NCBI RefSeq assembly: GCF_014839805.1
Contig: NC_051142.1
Span: 868,001-932,000 of the forward strand
Origin: Manduca sexta
Lineage: Eukaryota > Arthropoda > Insecta > Lepidoptera > Sphingidae
Direction of reading: 5' to 3'
DNA: 64,000 nucleotides
Within the stretch, counting starts at the first letter, position 1, and every line of letters starts with the position of its first letter. The notes beneath the pieces were generated by a model. It was given only the letters and a program-made list of their open reading frames with translations, was not told the origin of the DNA and searched no databases. Shown here piece after piece: positions 45,411-57,397 of the stretch. Both the position numbers and the translations under genes were made by a program.

Positions 45411-48400
45411 ATGCATAATTTCAGGAAACTACTAACCTGTGTAGGTAAGTTTTCAGGTTATATTATACGTACTGATACAATATAATTATACTGAAATACT
45501 TATACAATAATATCGGTCAACTAAATACGCTACAAGGTCAAATTCATTGAGTATTTGTTTGTTTAGAGATTTGTTATTAGACTTTTTCATTGAGATAAAG
45601 TTATGCATAGTCATAATATCAATCATAAACAATTTATTATTTTTTATTCTGATATAAACTTCATGCTTCATTCAGTGTTGGTCATATAAATATTTTTATT
45701 TAAAATAATCAGTTTAAACCCATGAAATAAATCATGTTTTTGATTATACAGGGCCTTTTTAACATTGCATGAAAAATGAAAAAAAAAATGAAAAAATAGT
45801 TTATTACAGCAAAAAAACACATAAAACATGACATATAAAAAAAAGATTAAACTTAAAACAGTATAAAAATGTTTTGGCTGATCACAATGTATCTGTGAAC
45901 TATTTCCTTCGATTTATTCACTAGGCAAGCCTGTATCGAAGAAAAACTTATATAAACACAAAAAAGTAAAATAAATATATTTATGTATACACATTTTTTT
46001 CCTAAAAAATTACATTGAGCCTTGGTACTTTCAATACTTAATAAACAATACTAATATCCTTATTTCCCTAGCCACTAAAGAAAGGAAACTTCTTCGCCCA
46101 CTCCTCATCAGTGGTCGGTCTTCATCATCAATGGGCCACCCTCCCGGAGAGGTCCAGCGGCCGCAGTTCACCATACCCAAGGGCATACTGGGACAAGCTA
46201 CGTGCCACACACACCCACACCTCATACAACAAGACCATTTGACCTGTGGGATTACTCAGATGGAGTACAAGGAACGAAGAGAGACGTTGGTCAGCCGGTT
46301 AGCTGCTGAAGTTGAGAACATGCACAAAAGTCATATTGTAAGCGATTTTCGATTATTATTATATTTATTTCAGTATTTATCAGCCTTGACCCATAGCCTA
46401 GCTTGTGATAACTATGTTAAAGTATACAAAAGTCCTACTGTGGACTTTTTCCTCATAAAAATTTATCTATGTGTTAAACATGTTCTGGATATCAGTGGTG
46501 AAGAATGACATTTTCCAAAAGGAAACCTGGCAACATATAGGTACTGCTAATATGCATAAATGCAGTTTAAAAGTTGTTAGAATAATAATTACATTTTACA
46601 TTAGTAGTTACGAAAGGGACACTGGTAGTAATCCGGTTTTATGAAACCTTTGTCACTGATGGATATGCATCAAAACATCCTTATAAACTCTCAGATTCGT
46701 ACTATTTGTCAGATGTAATTACAGCATAATAAAATTCATTTTTGTTTCAGATAGTAATTCCAGCAGCTTGCAAACAATACATGTCAGACAAAATTCCGTA
46801 TGTATTCAGACAGAACTCGGACTTCTTTTACTTGACAGGATGTCTAGAGCCCTCTGCCATATTGGTCATGGTGAAACCAGCACAAACTGATAGTTTTAAG
46901 GTAATTGAAATACACTCATAATACAGGAAATAAGCATGAAGGAATGAAAATGATTTTTTTATACCTGTAATTAAATAAATACTTTGTCATCCAAATTATG
47001 CACTTATTAAGAAGTCCAGTGTCTATATTACCATTTAACAGGTATATTAAACAACATTCCACAGAGTATATTATTCGTAAATGAAAAGGACAGCCATGCT
47101 GAGCTGTGGGAAGGCCCACGGACGGGTTGCTCGGCTGCCACAAGGCTGTTCGCGGTGGACGAGGCGCGACCCGTCGAAAGCTTCGGCAGCTTCATCAACA
47201 AGTGGGCTATTAATATTTCCCTTATTTCCCGCTCTTGTTTCACAAGAGATAAATCTAGCATTTGGAGATAATTTAAATCTATTTTTATACTATCTGTAAA
47301 AAGCAAATTTCCCTAGTTATCTGCTACCTATAAATCAATTTGATAAATACAATGACACAGTAAAACTAATCACGAAACAATCATTTCGAGGCTTTCAATA
47401 TCAATTTTAAAGCATATGAGATATATCTAATATTTTTCATTTAAATTATTTTCTCTAATTTTTACACACAGAATAACAACATCATCGAAGCCATCAGTGC
47501 TGTGGTACCACAACGATGCGCCGGCGAATCCAGAGATCCACCAGACTGTCCGGTCGGTGCTGCGGCCAGACGGTCAAGTGACACTAGCAGACCCACAGCG
47601 GACTATCCACTTCATGAGAGTCATCAAGTCACCCGCTGAAGTTGAACTCATGAAGGAAACTTGCTACATTGGCTCTCAGAGTGTCAATATGGCTATGGCG
47701 TGTACTAAACCAGGTAAGGAGTATGAAATACTTTTGTACTAATTTTACGAGTCATTGGTCACTCTGAAGGTTCAAAAAATTTTCTGAAATTGATTTTGTC
47801 TATTCAGAATTTAGATGTCTTTGAACTTAGCGTACATCACGCATCTGCAAAAGCGCATATACTTTACCATTGGCAGTCTTCATAACATAAACTAATGCAA
47901 TCCCAATGCATAAAAAACATTGATCTGTTAAAATAACGGTGTTGTCTTCATGACTATTAAAAAGAGGTCTAAAAAATAATACAAATAAAGTTTTTTTACT
48001 TTGATTATAATCTATACTTCTATACTATTATATAAAGCTGAAGAGTTTGTTTGTTTGTTTGTTTGAACGCGCTAATCTCAGGAACTACCGGTCCAAACTG
48101 AAAAATTCTTTTTGCGTTGGATAGCCCTTTGTTCGTGGAGTGCTATAGGCTATATATCATCACGCTATACCCAATGGGAGCGGAGCAGTAATGGCTAATC
48201 TCAGGAACTACCGGTCCAAACTGAAAAATTATTTTTGCGTTGGATAGCCCTTTGTTCGTGGAGTGCTATAGGCTATATATCATCACACTATACCCAATGG
48301 GAGCGGAGCAGTAATGGCTAATCTCAGGAACTACCGGTCCAAACTGAAAAAATATTTTTGCGTTGGATAGCCCTTTGTTCGTGGAGTGCTATAGGCTATA

Positions 48401-51042
48401 TATCATCACGCTATACCCAATGGGAGCGGAGCAGTAATGGCTAATCTCAGGAACTACCGATTCGAATTGAAAATATCTTTTCGTGTTTAATAGCCCTTTG
48501 TTTGTGGAGTGCTCTAAGTTATATATCATCACGCTATGACCAATAGGAATGGAGTAGTAATGAAACATGTTGCAAAACGGGAACAATGTATTAGTTTTAA
48601 GAGCTTCCGTTGCGTGCGCTGCGTAAACGGTTAAAGTTATGCAACAATGATGTATGACGGGTTTATTCCTCTTAAAAAGTTCTAAAAAATATATTATAAA
48701 ACAAAGCCCCCCGCTGCATCTGTCTGCCTGAACGTGTTAAACTCAAAAACTACCCAACGTATTAAGATGAAATTTGGTATGGAGACAGTTTTAGACCCTG
48801 GGAAGAACATAGGCTCCCGGGAAACTACTACTTTTATAACGAAAAACTTTAGCCTTAAAAAACTTTATAACGCGGGCGGAGCCGCGGGCAAAAGCTAGTT
48901 AATAATATGAATGAATTGTATGTGCAGGTGTATCGGAGCACGTGCTGAACGCGGTGCTGGAGTACAGCTGCAAGCAGGCGGGCGCGGAGCAGCTCGCGTT
49001 CCCGCCCGTGGTGGCGGGCGGCGCGCGCGCCACGCACATACACTACGTCACCAACAACCAGCTGCTCAGGGCGGGGGAGATGGTGCTCATTGATTCAGGT
49101 GCAGTACTAAAGACGTGACTACTAGAGACAAAACTACTATTAGCTTTAAATGCTTATTTCTGTTAAACCACCATTGTTTTAACTGCAACATTTTTTTAAT
49201 ACAAAATTGTGTGAAATATTCGAAACGAGACATTAGATATATACAAAATTAAACAACCTTTAAATAAAATGTAGTTGATACATAATTCTCTCAGTAGTAG
49301 AGGAGGCCGGTGCCCAGCAGTAGGAGAGTATATAATGATACAGGTCTGATGATTATGATGGTGGTACGTAATTAGAAAACGCCCGTGATTAAAATAGACA
49401 GCCTTTATACTTTTCTATTGCCTGCAGGTAGTCAGCGATGGTTGTACAACTCGGACATATCGCGCACGTGGCCCGTCTCGGGGCAGTTCTCCAAGTATCA
49501 CAAGATACTGTACGAGCTGGTGTTAAACGTACAGGTAACGCACACGCAAGCGGACGCACATAGTTACACGCATGCTCACAGATATCCACACGTATATCTA
49601 AGATTCAATGTTAGATTTTTTTATTTTAAAAAATATACTTTACGCCTTTATTACCAAAGGGAGTAGGCATACGTGCAACCAGGACATTCATCATTTTGTT
49701 TATTCTAGGTTCGCATTATATTCCATATTATCCTAATATGTAAGATGTAATACGAGAAATAGTGGCCTATATATAAACTATTGATATTTCAGAAACGCCT
49801 AATAGAACTTCTGGGCGAGCACCGTCCGCCGCTGGATCAGCTGTTCGACAGCATGTGCCGCCTGCTCGGCATCCACCTGCAGCAGGAGGGCATCCTGCCC
49901 AAGAACATCGACTCGCACGACCTTATCGGGGTAAGAGCTTTGGAAAAATAACAAATCGATGAGTCACTCTAATAAGGTGTTTTCTATACCATACCATAAT
50001 CGTTCAGAAAAACTGGATCCTTCTGTCTAATGGAGGTCCAAGTAAAACCTTATCCGCCTGGACAAGTACAAAAAAGTACCAAATCAAAAGACCCAATAGT
50101 TATATGTAAATTTTAGTGATAACTTAAAAAACTAAATTCTCCAAATCAGCAAATATCGAAACAAATCTTGAAGGAAGCAACGACACTCCAGGTACCTGAC
50201 GAAATAAGGATATGATTCACCTCTACCTTACTCCTAAAGCGGCTAGAAGACATGATAGTATAGAGCATTTCATCCATAAAGACGCGCTCCACTACTGACC
50301 CTAATCACTTATAGTGTGCGTGAGTGATATAAATGCACACGCACACTACGATTGAAAGCGTCGAGAAATGAGCTTACATCAGTCCCCTTATCCTAAAACA
50401 CCCCAAAGCACACGAAACACCCCCATTACCTCCGTGTGGAATGAGGTATATGTGTGTTGCAGAAAGCGTACCGCCTGTGTCCGCACCACGTGTCGCACTA
50501 CCTCGGGCTGGACGTGCACGACTCGCCGCTCGTGCGCCGCAACGTGCCCGTCGCCACCAACATGGTCGTCACCGTCGAGCCGGGTACGTACCCGAGCTAA
50601 TTATACATTCATCAAACTTATAATGATCGAAAAACAAAAAAGTAATACTGAAAATAATCGTTATTCATGTATGATTTTAGCATGATGTTAGCAGAGGTAA
50701 TGACAAGTATATAATTTCATTTATTAAAACAATGTCAATTTATACGACGTAACTGCCTCAACAAGAGTTCGTGTTGCTTGTTAACATGTAACAACGCACG
50801 TAAAGACAATTTAAGGATTATAGACTGTCCTAATATACACTCGCTTTAATAATCAAAATAAACCAACTCCAGGAATCTACATTCGGCCTGACGACACGTC
50901 AGTTCCGGCGGAGTTCCGCGGCGTCGGCATCAGGGTTGAAGACGACGTGCTCATCACGGATGGAGAGCCTCTAGTTCTCACAGAGGCCTGTGCGAAGGAA
51001 GTCAGGGATATTGAAGCGATAGTCGGCAAGCAGGCGATGTGA
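45411..51042 (+). CDS. XPNPEP3: Xaa-Pro aminopeptidase 3 (XPNPEP3/Icp55-like), 10 exons, mitochondrial
   Basis: Metalloaminopeptidase that trims N-terminal residues (Icp55 acts after the mitochondrial processing peptidase). Exons: 45411-45444, 46072-46337, 46751-46900, 47065-47201, 47472-47713, 48928-49098, 49428-49534, 49793-49930, 50463-50583, 50873-51042; 511 residues, close to the human 507. The Arg/Lys/Ser-rich start (MHNFRKLLTCVATKERKLLR) fits a mitochondrial presequence. The N-terminal aminopeptidase-P domain has PYVFRQNSDFFYLTG (about 112-126). The C-terminal pita-bread domain has metal ligands D332, D343 (NSDISRTWP), H427 (HHVSHYLGLDVHD), E454 (TVEPG) and E478 (GIRVEDD), plus second-shell H423 and H434. 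All are in place, so it should be active. Intron 5 contains a Helitron. Cytosolic AMPP (XPNPEP1) is excluded by length and the N-terminal blocks. Confidence 0.93.
48019..48898 (+). mobile_element. Non-autonomous Helitron H1
   Basis: 5' end TCTATACTATTATATAAAGC, 3' end with hairpin CGCGGGCGGAGCCGCGGG then CAAAAGCTAG followed by T, matching Helitron rules (TC...CTRR). Four 123-bp tandem units start at 48072, 48195, 48318 and 48441 (CTAATCTCAGGAACTACCGG...). No Rep/helicase coding. Inserted in XPNPEP3 intron 5 in the sense direction. Confidence 0.85.
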
Positions 51043-52994
51043 AACACTATAGATAGACGTAAAACATCTTAAAGTAGTTGGGTAATTGCGTGTGGAGTTT
51101 ATGGTTATACGTAATTTGGCGAAAGAAACAATTTGAGAAGTGCTGATAATTTTCATTTATATCAAGGTGATCAAATACAGTGCAGTGTTTCGCAGTAAGT
51201 ACTGTATACAAAGCGTGGGTATGCTATCGTTTATAGAAAGGTAGTTTTTCAGTAAAATGAAAATACAGTGTCGGAGATTATGATAAAGCAAAGGTTTAGA
51301 TACCTAAATGCTTCATTTCGTCAATGTTACTATAACTGTGAATGTGCATTATGCGTGAAACGTTAGCAGTTTTGTAATCGTCTAAATTGGTCCTTCGAGC
51401 TGGATAACCTAAAAACAAACCAGTATTTACTACGTATAATTTATAAAATTGTAATTGAGTAAGTTTATCTCGAATCAATTAAACATTTTCTAATTTACAA
51501 AGTGCAGTGTAATTGTCAAAGCATTTTAAATTAGCAAAATGTACAGGCATAGATTGGGTTATAATTTGAATGAAGTGTTAGCATTGTAATATTGTGATAT
51601 TTATTGTACTCGATGTTGCTGTACGATTTGTTATTGTTCCTTTGTACATAAGTGTAACAAGTTGTAAATATACGTTTATACATCAATTTTATTTTTTTCC
51701 TACCTAATAATATATCCTTTGTTTTAATGGTTCAGTAGAATCTTAATTCTTTTAATATGATGAGGATTTTTTTTCTCTAAGCATTGGTTAGATGCATTTT
51801 CTATTAAAAATCAAGTTATGTGCAGAAAATAATGTTTCAAATAAATAGATATGGTATATCGCATCACTGATAGCAATGATCGATCGCATTGTAAATATAA
51901 ATTTTGCTTGACAGGCAAAAATTCCAAGTCAGTTAAGTTGACAGCCAAAAAACCGGTATTAATATTTATCATACACTCTTTTATAAAATCAAAATATGAG
52001 ACAATACAAATAAAATTAGTACTCATTAGCGATAACTGACAAGAAAATATCACTTGAAATTCGTAATACAGGCCCTTATAATCGAAAAAAATAATACAGG
52101 ATGCAGACATAAAAATAAAAAGAACACATCATAATAAATGTTTTTAATATAGAGATAGGTCGCAAAACAGTAGTCGCCAGCACTACTGGACAAAAATCTT
52201 ACAAATAATTACATACAATGGATGTCTTACAAATAATAGCAATATTAGCGAAATGAGTCATTCGTGTATATAGTAGTAAAGACAAAACACCAAACACCAA
52301 GTATATCTTAAAAAAGTATAGCTTCGAAAACGACCAATCAGCAAATATATCTTAGAAAACGTTACGTTAGTTCAAAATTCGCTTTCCACTACATACGCAA
52401 ACGTTTCGTTAATTTACTTACATTGCTAACTTATACGATTAGCTTGGAATGTACTAAGATCGGACCAAATATTGCAGGTATATATAAAAAACAGGCTTTT
52501 TATATTATATACAGGCAGTAATTTTTTATAAAATAGTCGTCAGAATATATAATCATCCAACATTAATTTGTCCTATTTTTAAAGTCACAATCACTGGTTT
52601 CCAATGTAGAATATTCTTAAAAACACAGACTCAGAGAATGAACTGAGCTATACTTTCATAAAATTAACCACTCTATAGAAAGAGCGAATTTTACACTGTA
52701 AAATGTGCAGCTAGTAATTGTCTTATTTCTATGCTTCTGCAATGATTATGCTGGGGCCGAACGCATTCGCTTCTACAAGGGGCTTCCGTCGACCAATGAG
52801 CATTATATGAGACAAATACTGGCCGCAAGTTCGTTTCATCTCTTTTACTCTCCTATAAAAGCGGTATAAAAGTGCACAGTTACAGCTATAGATGTGCTAA
52901 TATAACAAATTCCACTTCGAAAATTCTCATCTCATATAAAACGTAGTCCCTTCATATATTAAAAAATAACTTAAAAAAAAGATGTGCATGGGCG

Positions 52995-53090
52995 TAACTA
53001 GAGACAGAGAGATAGAGGGGTTTGAACCTACACCTGTGTAGGCAGTGCTCTTGTTACTCACGCCAACTACACTCCTCTCTCCCATAAAGA
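52995..53090 (-). repeat. tRNA-like SINE head
   Basis: On the minus strand GTGTAGTTGGCGTGAGTAAC (A-box-like) is followed about 35 bases later by TAGGTTCAAACCCCTC (B box). Arms do not pair as in a functional tRNA, and a repeat-like tail follows. Confidence 0.35.
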
Positions 53091-53564
53091 AAATCAGTAG
53101 CTACAACAATGAGGATATAAGTTCTTAAACATCTAAAGCCTACTAATAAATGTTGTATACCACTATAACAATTAATCATTTTTCTTAACGCTTTGACAAG
53201 CATTTTATATTAGAAGAAGCAAAACATTGTTTGGCTAAAGAAAAATCATTATTGGTGAGGTAAAATAAGGGCAAAAAGGCTTGAGAGATATTGTATCTTA
53301 AATCTATGTTTGTTTATTGCGCATGCGCATAACATCGCCCGTGTATTCGCAATAATTGATTTATGACTAATATTGTACAAGATTTAAAGTTAAAGATTTA
53401 AAGGGAGTCCCATAGAAAATCATCAAGCCAAAGGGTTAGTAATTCCTTATGTATTTTTAAGAGCAGAAAACCCAGATTGAAATAAATAATAATAGGGTAC
53501 CGGACTCATTTTTGTTCTTTACTTTTATCAAATATTTACATAATATAAATTATAACACAGAAGG

Positions 53565-53810
53565 AATTTTTAAAATCCGGTAAAAATCAACAAGTTATAA
53601 GTCTTTGAATTTCGGTGGAAGGGGTAATTAACAAGAAACAGAAAAGAGACGAAATATCCACATGTGACGTCATCGGGAATTACGACGCGTGCGTAAGAAA
53701 GAGATGTAGCGATATCCCCACATCGCGCCCACTTCTGCACATTACAATATTTTAAATATGAATTACTCGCTCATTTTTTAACCAATTTTTATGCAGTTTT
53801 CGCAGGAGTA
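53565..53810. repeat. Dispersed repeat R1, copy 2
   Basis: Matches the CE2 intron 2 block at 18838-19085; contains TTCGGTGGAAGGGG, ACATGTGACGTCATCGGGAA, GCGTGCGTAAGAAAGAGATG, CGCGCCCACTTCTGC. Confidence 0.5.
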
Positions 53811-53845
53811 CTTCTTTTTCATATTATTAACCATTATACATAGAA

Positions 53846-54481
53846 CTAGCTTTTGCCCGCGGCTCCGCCCGCGTTATAAAGTTTTTCAGGCTAAAGTTTT
53901 CCGTTATAAAAGTAGTAGTTTCCCGGGAGCCTATGTTCTTCCCAGGGTCTCAAACTGTCTCCATACCAAATTTCATCTTAATACGTTGGGTAGTTTTTGA
54001 GTTTAATACGTTCAGGCAGACAGATGCAGCGGGGACTTTGTTTTATAATATATTTTTTAGAACTTTTTAAGTGAAACATTCCCGTCATACCTCATTGTTG
54101 CATAACTTTAACCGTTTACGCAGCGCAGGCAACGGAAGCTCTCAAAACTCATAATTTTCCCCGTTTTTGCAACATGTTTCATTACTGCTCCGCTCCTATT
54201 GGTCATAGCGTGATGATATATAACTTTGAGCACTCCACAAACAAAGGACTATTCAACACAAAAATATTTTTTCAGTTCGAACCGGTAGTTCCTGAGATTA
54301 GACATTACTGCCCCGCTCCTATTGGGTATAGCGTGATGATATATAGCCTATAGCACTCCACGAACAAATGGCTATCCAACGTAAAAAGAATTTTTCAGTT
54401 TGGACCGGTAGTTCCTGAGATTAGCGCGTTCAAACAAACAAACAAACAAACAAACTCTTCAGCTTTATATAATAGTATAGA
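53846..54481 (-). mobile_element. Non-autonomous Helitron H2
   Basis: Minus orientation: begins TCTATACTATTATATAAAGC at 54481 and ends CCGCGGGCAAAAGCTAG at 53846. Only two 123-bp units remain (shared CCTGAGATTAG at 54291 and 54414), so it is shorter than H1. Non-coding. Confidence 0.85.
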
Positions 54482-54600
54482 TAATGGACAAAATCAAGCA
54501 TAGGCCGGTCCCCTATTATCCCTGACTCTTTCAGCAATGTATAAAGTAAAATATTTAAAAAATATATATTTTGCTCTTTAACTAAATAAAATAAGATGTT

Positions 54601-54876
54601 ATTGAAATTAAACTAATTTTCGGATTCTATCGCGGTGCTAGTATTTTATTTTCTCCCGACGTTTCGAAGACTTTGCAGCCTTCATGGTCACGGGGGGACC
54701 GAGGTGTTGTTCATCCGTAAAGTCAAAGTTACAATATCTAACTACATTTTACAATTATACACTTTTTTTTAAATTTTAGCTGTTGGTGGTCCGATCTACG
54801 CAGAATGAGCTCACAGTGTCTTGAAAAATAAAATACTAAAACCGCGATAGAATCCGAAAATTAGTTTAATTTCAAT
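54601..54876. mobile_element. MITE M2, intact copy with perfect 36-bp inverted repeats
   Basis: 54601-54636 (ATTGAAATTAAACTAATTTT...) and 54841-54876 are perfect reverse complements. The interior has CTCCCGACGTTTCGAAGACT and TGCAGCCTTCATGGTCACGG, found also next to CE3, CE4 and at 13745. No coding sequence. The perfect ends suggest this copy moved recently relative to the others. Confidence 0.8.
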
Positions 54877-55454
54877 GTCTAACATTCGCGTAAATATAAG
54901 AAATCATTATAAGATGTTATTTTAAACAAAGTATACAGGGTCATTTTGACTCTATGCAGGGAAAATATAATTTTCTTTCTTTTAAATATTGTATTTTTTA
55001 AATATTTTGCCGCTTCTTAACACATGCATAAAATTCAACTTATTTTTATTTATAAAGAACTCTTACACATAATTTAACATACAGTTGTGTAAATAACATA
55101 CTATCTTATTTTATTCGTCCGTATTTAAACAGTTATACCGTATTGTACAACGTTATATTAGTGCTAGGGGAAGCACTTTCATATAAAATATGATAACTCG
55201 TGCCATTCGCGAGACAATATAGTTAAATCCAATCTATTCATAAACTATAATCTGTCGGAAGTTAGTTACGAGTCATATTTTTAGAGACAAAACTGTGACA
55301 GGCGAGAAGTGACTAACTTCATTCCGGACAATTCTGTAATAGCCATATACCTATATAATTTGTTATGATTTATAAACCTCGGCTTAAACCACAACCCTAC
55401 ATATTTAAAAAATATAAATTAATTTTCATAATTAAGACATTGCAATAAAATAAG

Positions 55455-55600
55455 TATAGCCTGACCAGAAAAATAAAAAACCTCGCCATCTTGAGGTAAA
55501 CTATGGTACTAATTTCTTGTACTGACAATGTTAACTTTAAAACAAAAAGGCGACAGTGGCGCCCACAAGGCAGTTGTTTTATGATCCTAGTCAGGCTATA
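55455..55600. mobile_element. MITE with TATAGCCTGAC ends
   Basis: The left end TATAGCCTGACCAGAAAAAT and the complemented right end TATAGCCTGACTAGGATCAT frame 146 bp that includes ACCTCGCCATCTTGAGGTAA. A half copy lies at 13274. Confidence 0.6.
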
Positions 55601-56463
55601 TTTCCACACGTAAACATCGACGTTTCCTGCTGTGTTTGATCGAGACGAAATATATGTTATAAAAATATTTTTAACTACTACATAAATATAATATAATCAG
55701 TAAATGCTTAAAACGCTTCTCCATTATTGCATTACATTTCTTTTATTAGGAATTTCATTTTAATTGCTAATAAACTAATGTATAGGTATGGAAAAATAGT
55801 AATTCGCTTTCCCTTTCGATACAAAGTGCATTACAGTACCGTCATCACAAAAGTATCTGTACACTTGTACACATTAATTTCAATATTATTTCTTTGTAAA
55901 TCCCATGTAATTTATTTAAGTGAAGAATAGTTGTATAGATACAAAAGTTTAAAGGCGATTTCAACTCGTTCAGCTATTTTTCAGGCTGACTGTACATTGA
56001 GCTTATTTTCTACAGTTACAAAAACTTATGTGAAAGACTAAAATAACTATAGCAAAACACCGGTCCAAAGTTAAATATTGTGTATTGGACGTCTTTTAAC
56101 CGTGATAAAGGTAAATTCAACAGTCGACTAGGAACAACCATATCTTTGACGATTAGAGTGCACATTTGAATGCACGTTGCAAACATTCGAGAACTTCAAT
56201 ATCATAGTTATCATATCGATTGGATATGTGAGCCACAGATTGAATGATTCGAGTTTTCTTACAGTGATAAGCTATATTTTGTATAAGTTATGTTATATTT
56301 TGTAGTATTATTTGGCTTGTAAGTTTATATTCGAATATTGAGATTCGGTGCTTAAACATTTTCGAGGTAAATTTTATGTACATTAGATACTAAAAGTACA
56401 CAACTACATTATATAAAAATGGCGTGGTAATGTAAATGAAAGTTACATACTCACATACAGACT

Positions 56464-56792
56464 AACCCCCTTATTCATAGACGTTTTTTATCTAAGGACG
56501 AAGAGAAGCTGTGATAACAAGTCTGTTTCTCAGTACTGACGGCATGGCAGCCTTCGCAGTGCGTAGACATAGGGCCGTTGTGATTGGCTAATATTGTGAT
56601 ACAACTTGAATCTAGTTTGCTGTCAGATAAACAAAGCTGAACAGCAAGCTGTCAGATAACCAAAGCTGAACAAACAGCAAGCTGTCAGATAAACATAGCT
56701 GAACAAATAGCAAGCTGTCAGATAAACAAAGCTGAGAAACAGACTTGTTATCACAGCAATGCGCCGTCCTTAGATACATAACGTTTACGGGC
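56464..56792. mobile_element. MITE family M1, copy 4 with expanded internal array
   Basis: Left end CCCCCTTATTCATAGACGTT; the right end is degenerate (ATAACGTTTACGGGCG). The interior holds four copies of a 28-33 bp unit (GCTGTCAGATAAACAAAGCT), starting near 56619, 56648, 56680 and 56713, making it the longest M1 copy here. Confidence 0.75.
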
Positions 56793-57046
56793 GTAAATCT
56801 GCAGGTAGCTTTCATTAAAACTATCCATCTATTGAGCAATTTGATTACTAAATTATTGTAAGTTGGAACTGTCTCGTCACTACACTGATAAAGAAATATA
56901 GATACATCTATAAATATCATCTATTATTACGAGAATTTGAATATCAAATAACATTATTAAAAATATCACACACTTCTACATCTATTTTGTAATTTATGCT
57001 CTAGAATTTAGAGTCTAAATAAATGCCTTAGGACTCCTGAGACTTA

Positions 57047-57274
57047 TTAATAGTTTTCACGTAGTTTGCTGTGGTGTTGAAGTTCGATGGCCGGCATAGG
57101 ACGGACAGAGAAGTGGTATTTGGAACCATCAGATTCAGCGCTTTCATTTGACCGAAACTTCTTTAATTGGTGATGAAAATGCTTGGGCGTTGATTTACAA
57201 GTCAACCCTATACCACTACTCTTTGAATCACTTCTCTTCACTGATAGGTCGACTAAAACATGCCTGATACCTGC
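57047..57274 (-). other. Unassigned open frame just downstream of PPAT
   Basis: A 64-codon ATG frame (MKRSDSKSSGIGLTCKSTPK...LRENY), open for about 76 codons in all back to a TAA, unusually long for this AT-rich stretch. It is Ser/Lys/His-rich with no family I recognise. Two acceptor-like sites precede it (ending ATGCAG near 57282 and CTATCAG near 57247), but the phase does not join the PPAT last exon. It may be PPAT 3' untranslated sequence, part of an overlapping gene, or chance. Confidence 0.2.
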
Positions 57275-57397
57275 ATGCCATTAATTCCGAAGTCTAAAAA
57301 GTCTCATTCTACTTCGATAAAAGCTGAGTACATTCCTCGCGTTGAGTCGACCAAGCGGTCGCCTCGCTCTAGTGTCGGTGGTGAGTCGACCAGCGGC

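Larger units (their letters stand above)
51043..57046. other. Intergenic region between XPNPEP3 and PPAT 3' ends
   Basis: Six kilobases without a recognisable gene. It holds a tRNA-like SINE head (about 52995-53090), repeat R1 copy 2, Helitron H2, MITE M2 (intact), a GCCTGACTAGGA MITE and MITE M1 copy 4. The first 700 bases hold the XPNPEP3 3' untranslated region. Short open frames here are AT-rich and resemble nothing known. Confidence 0.55.
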
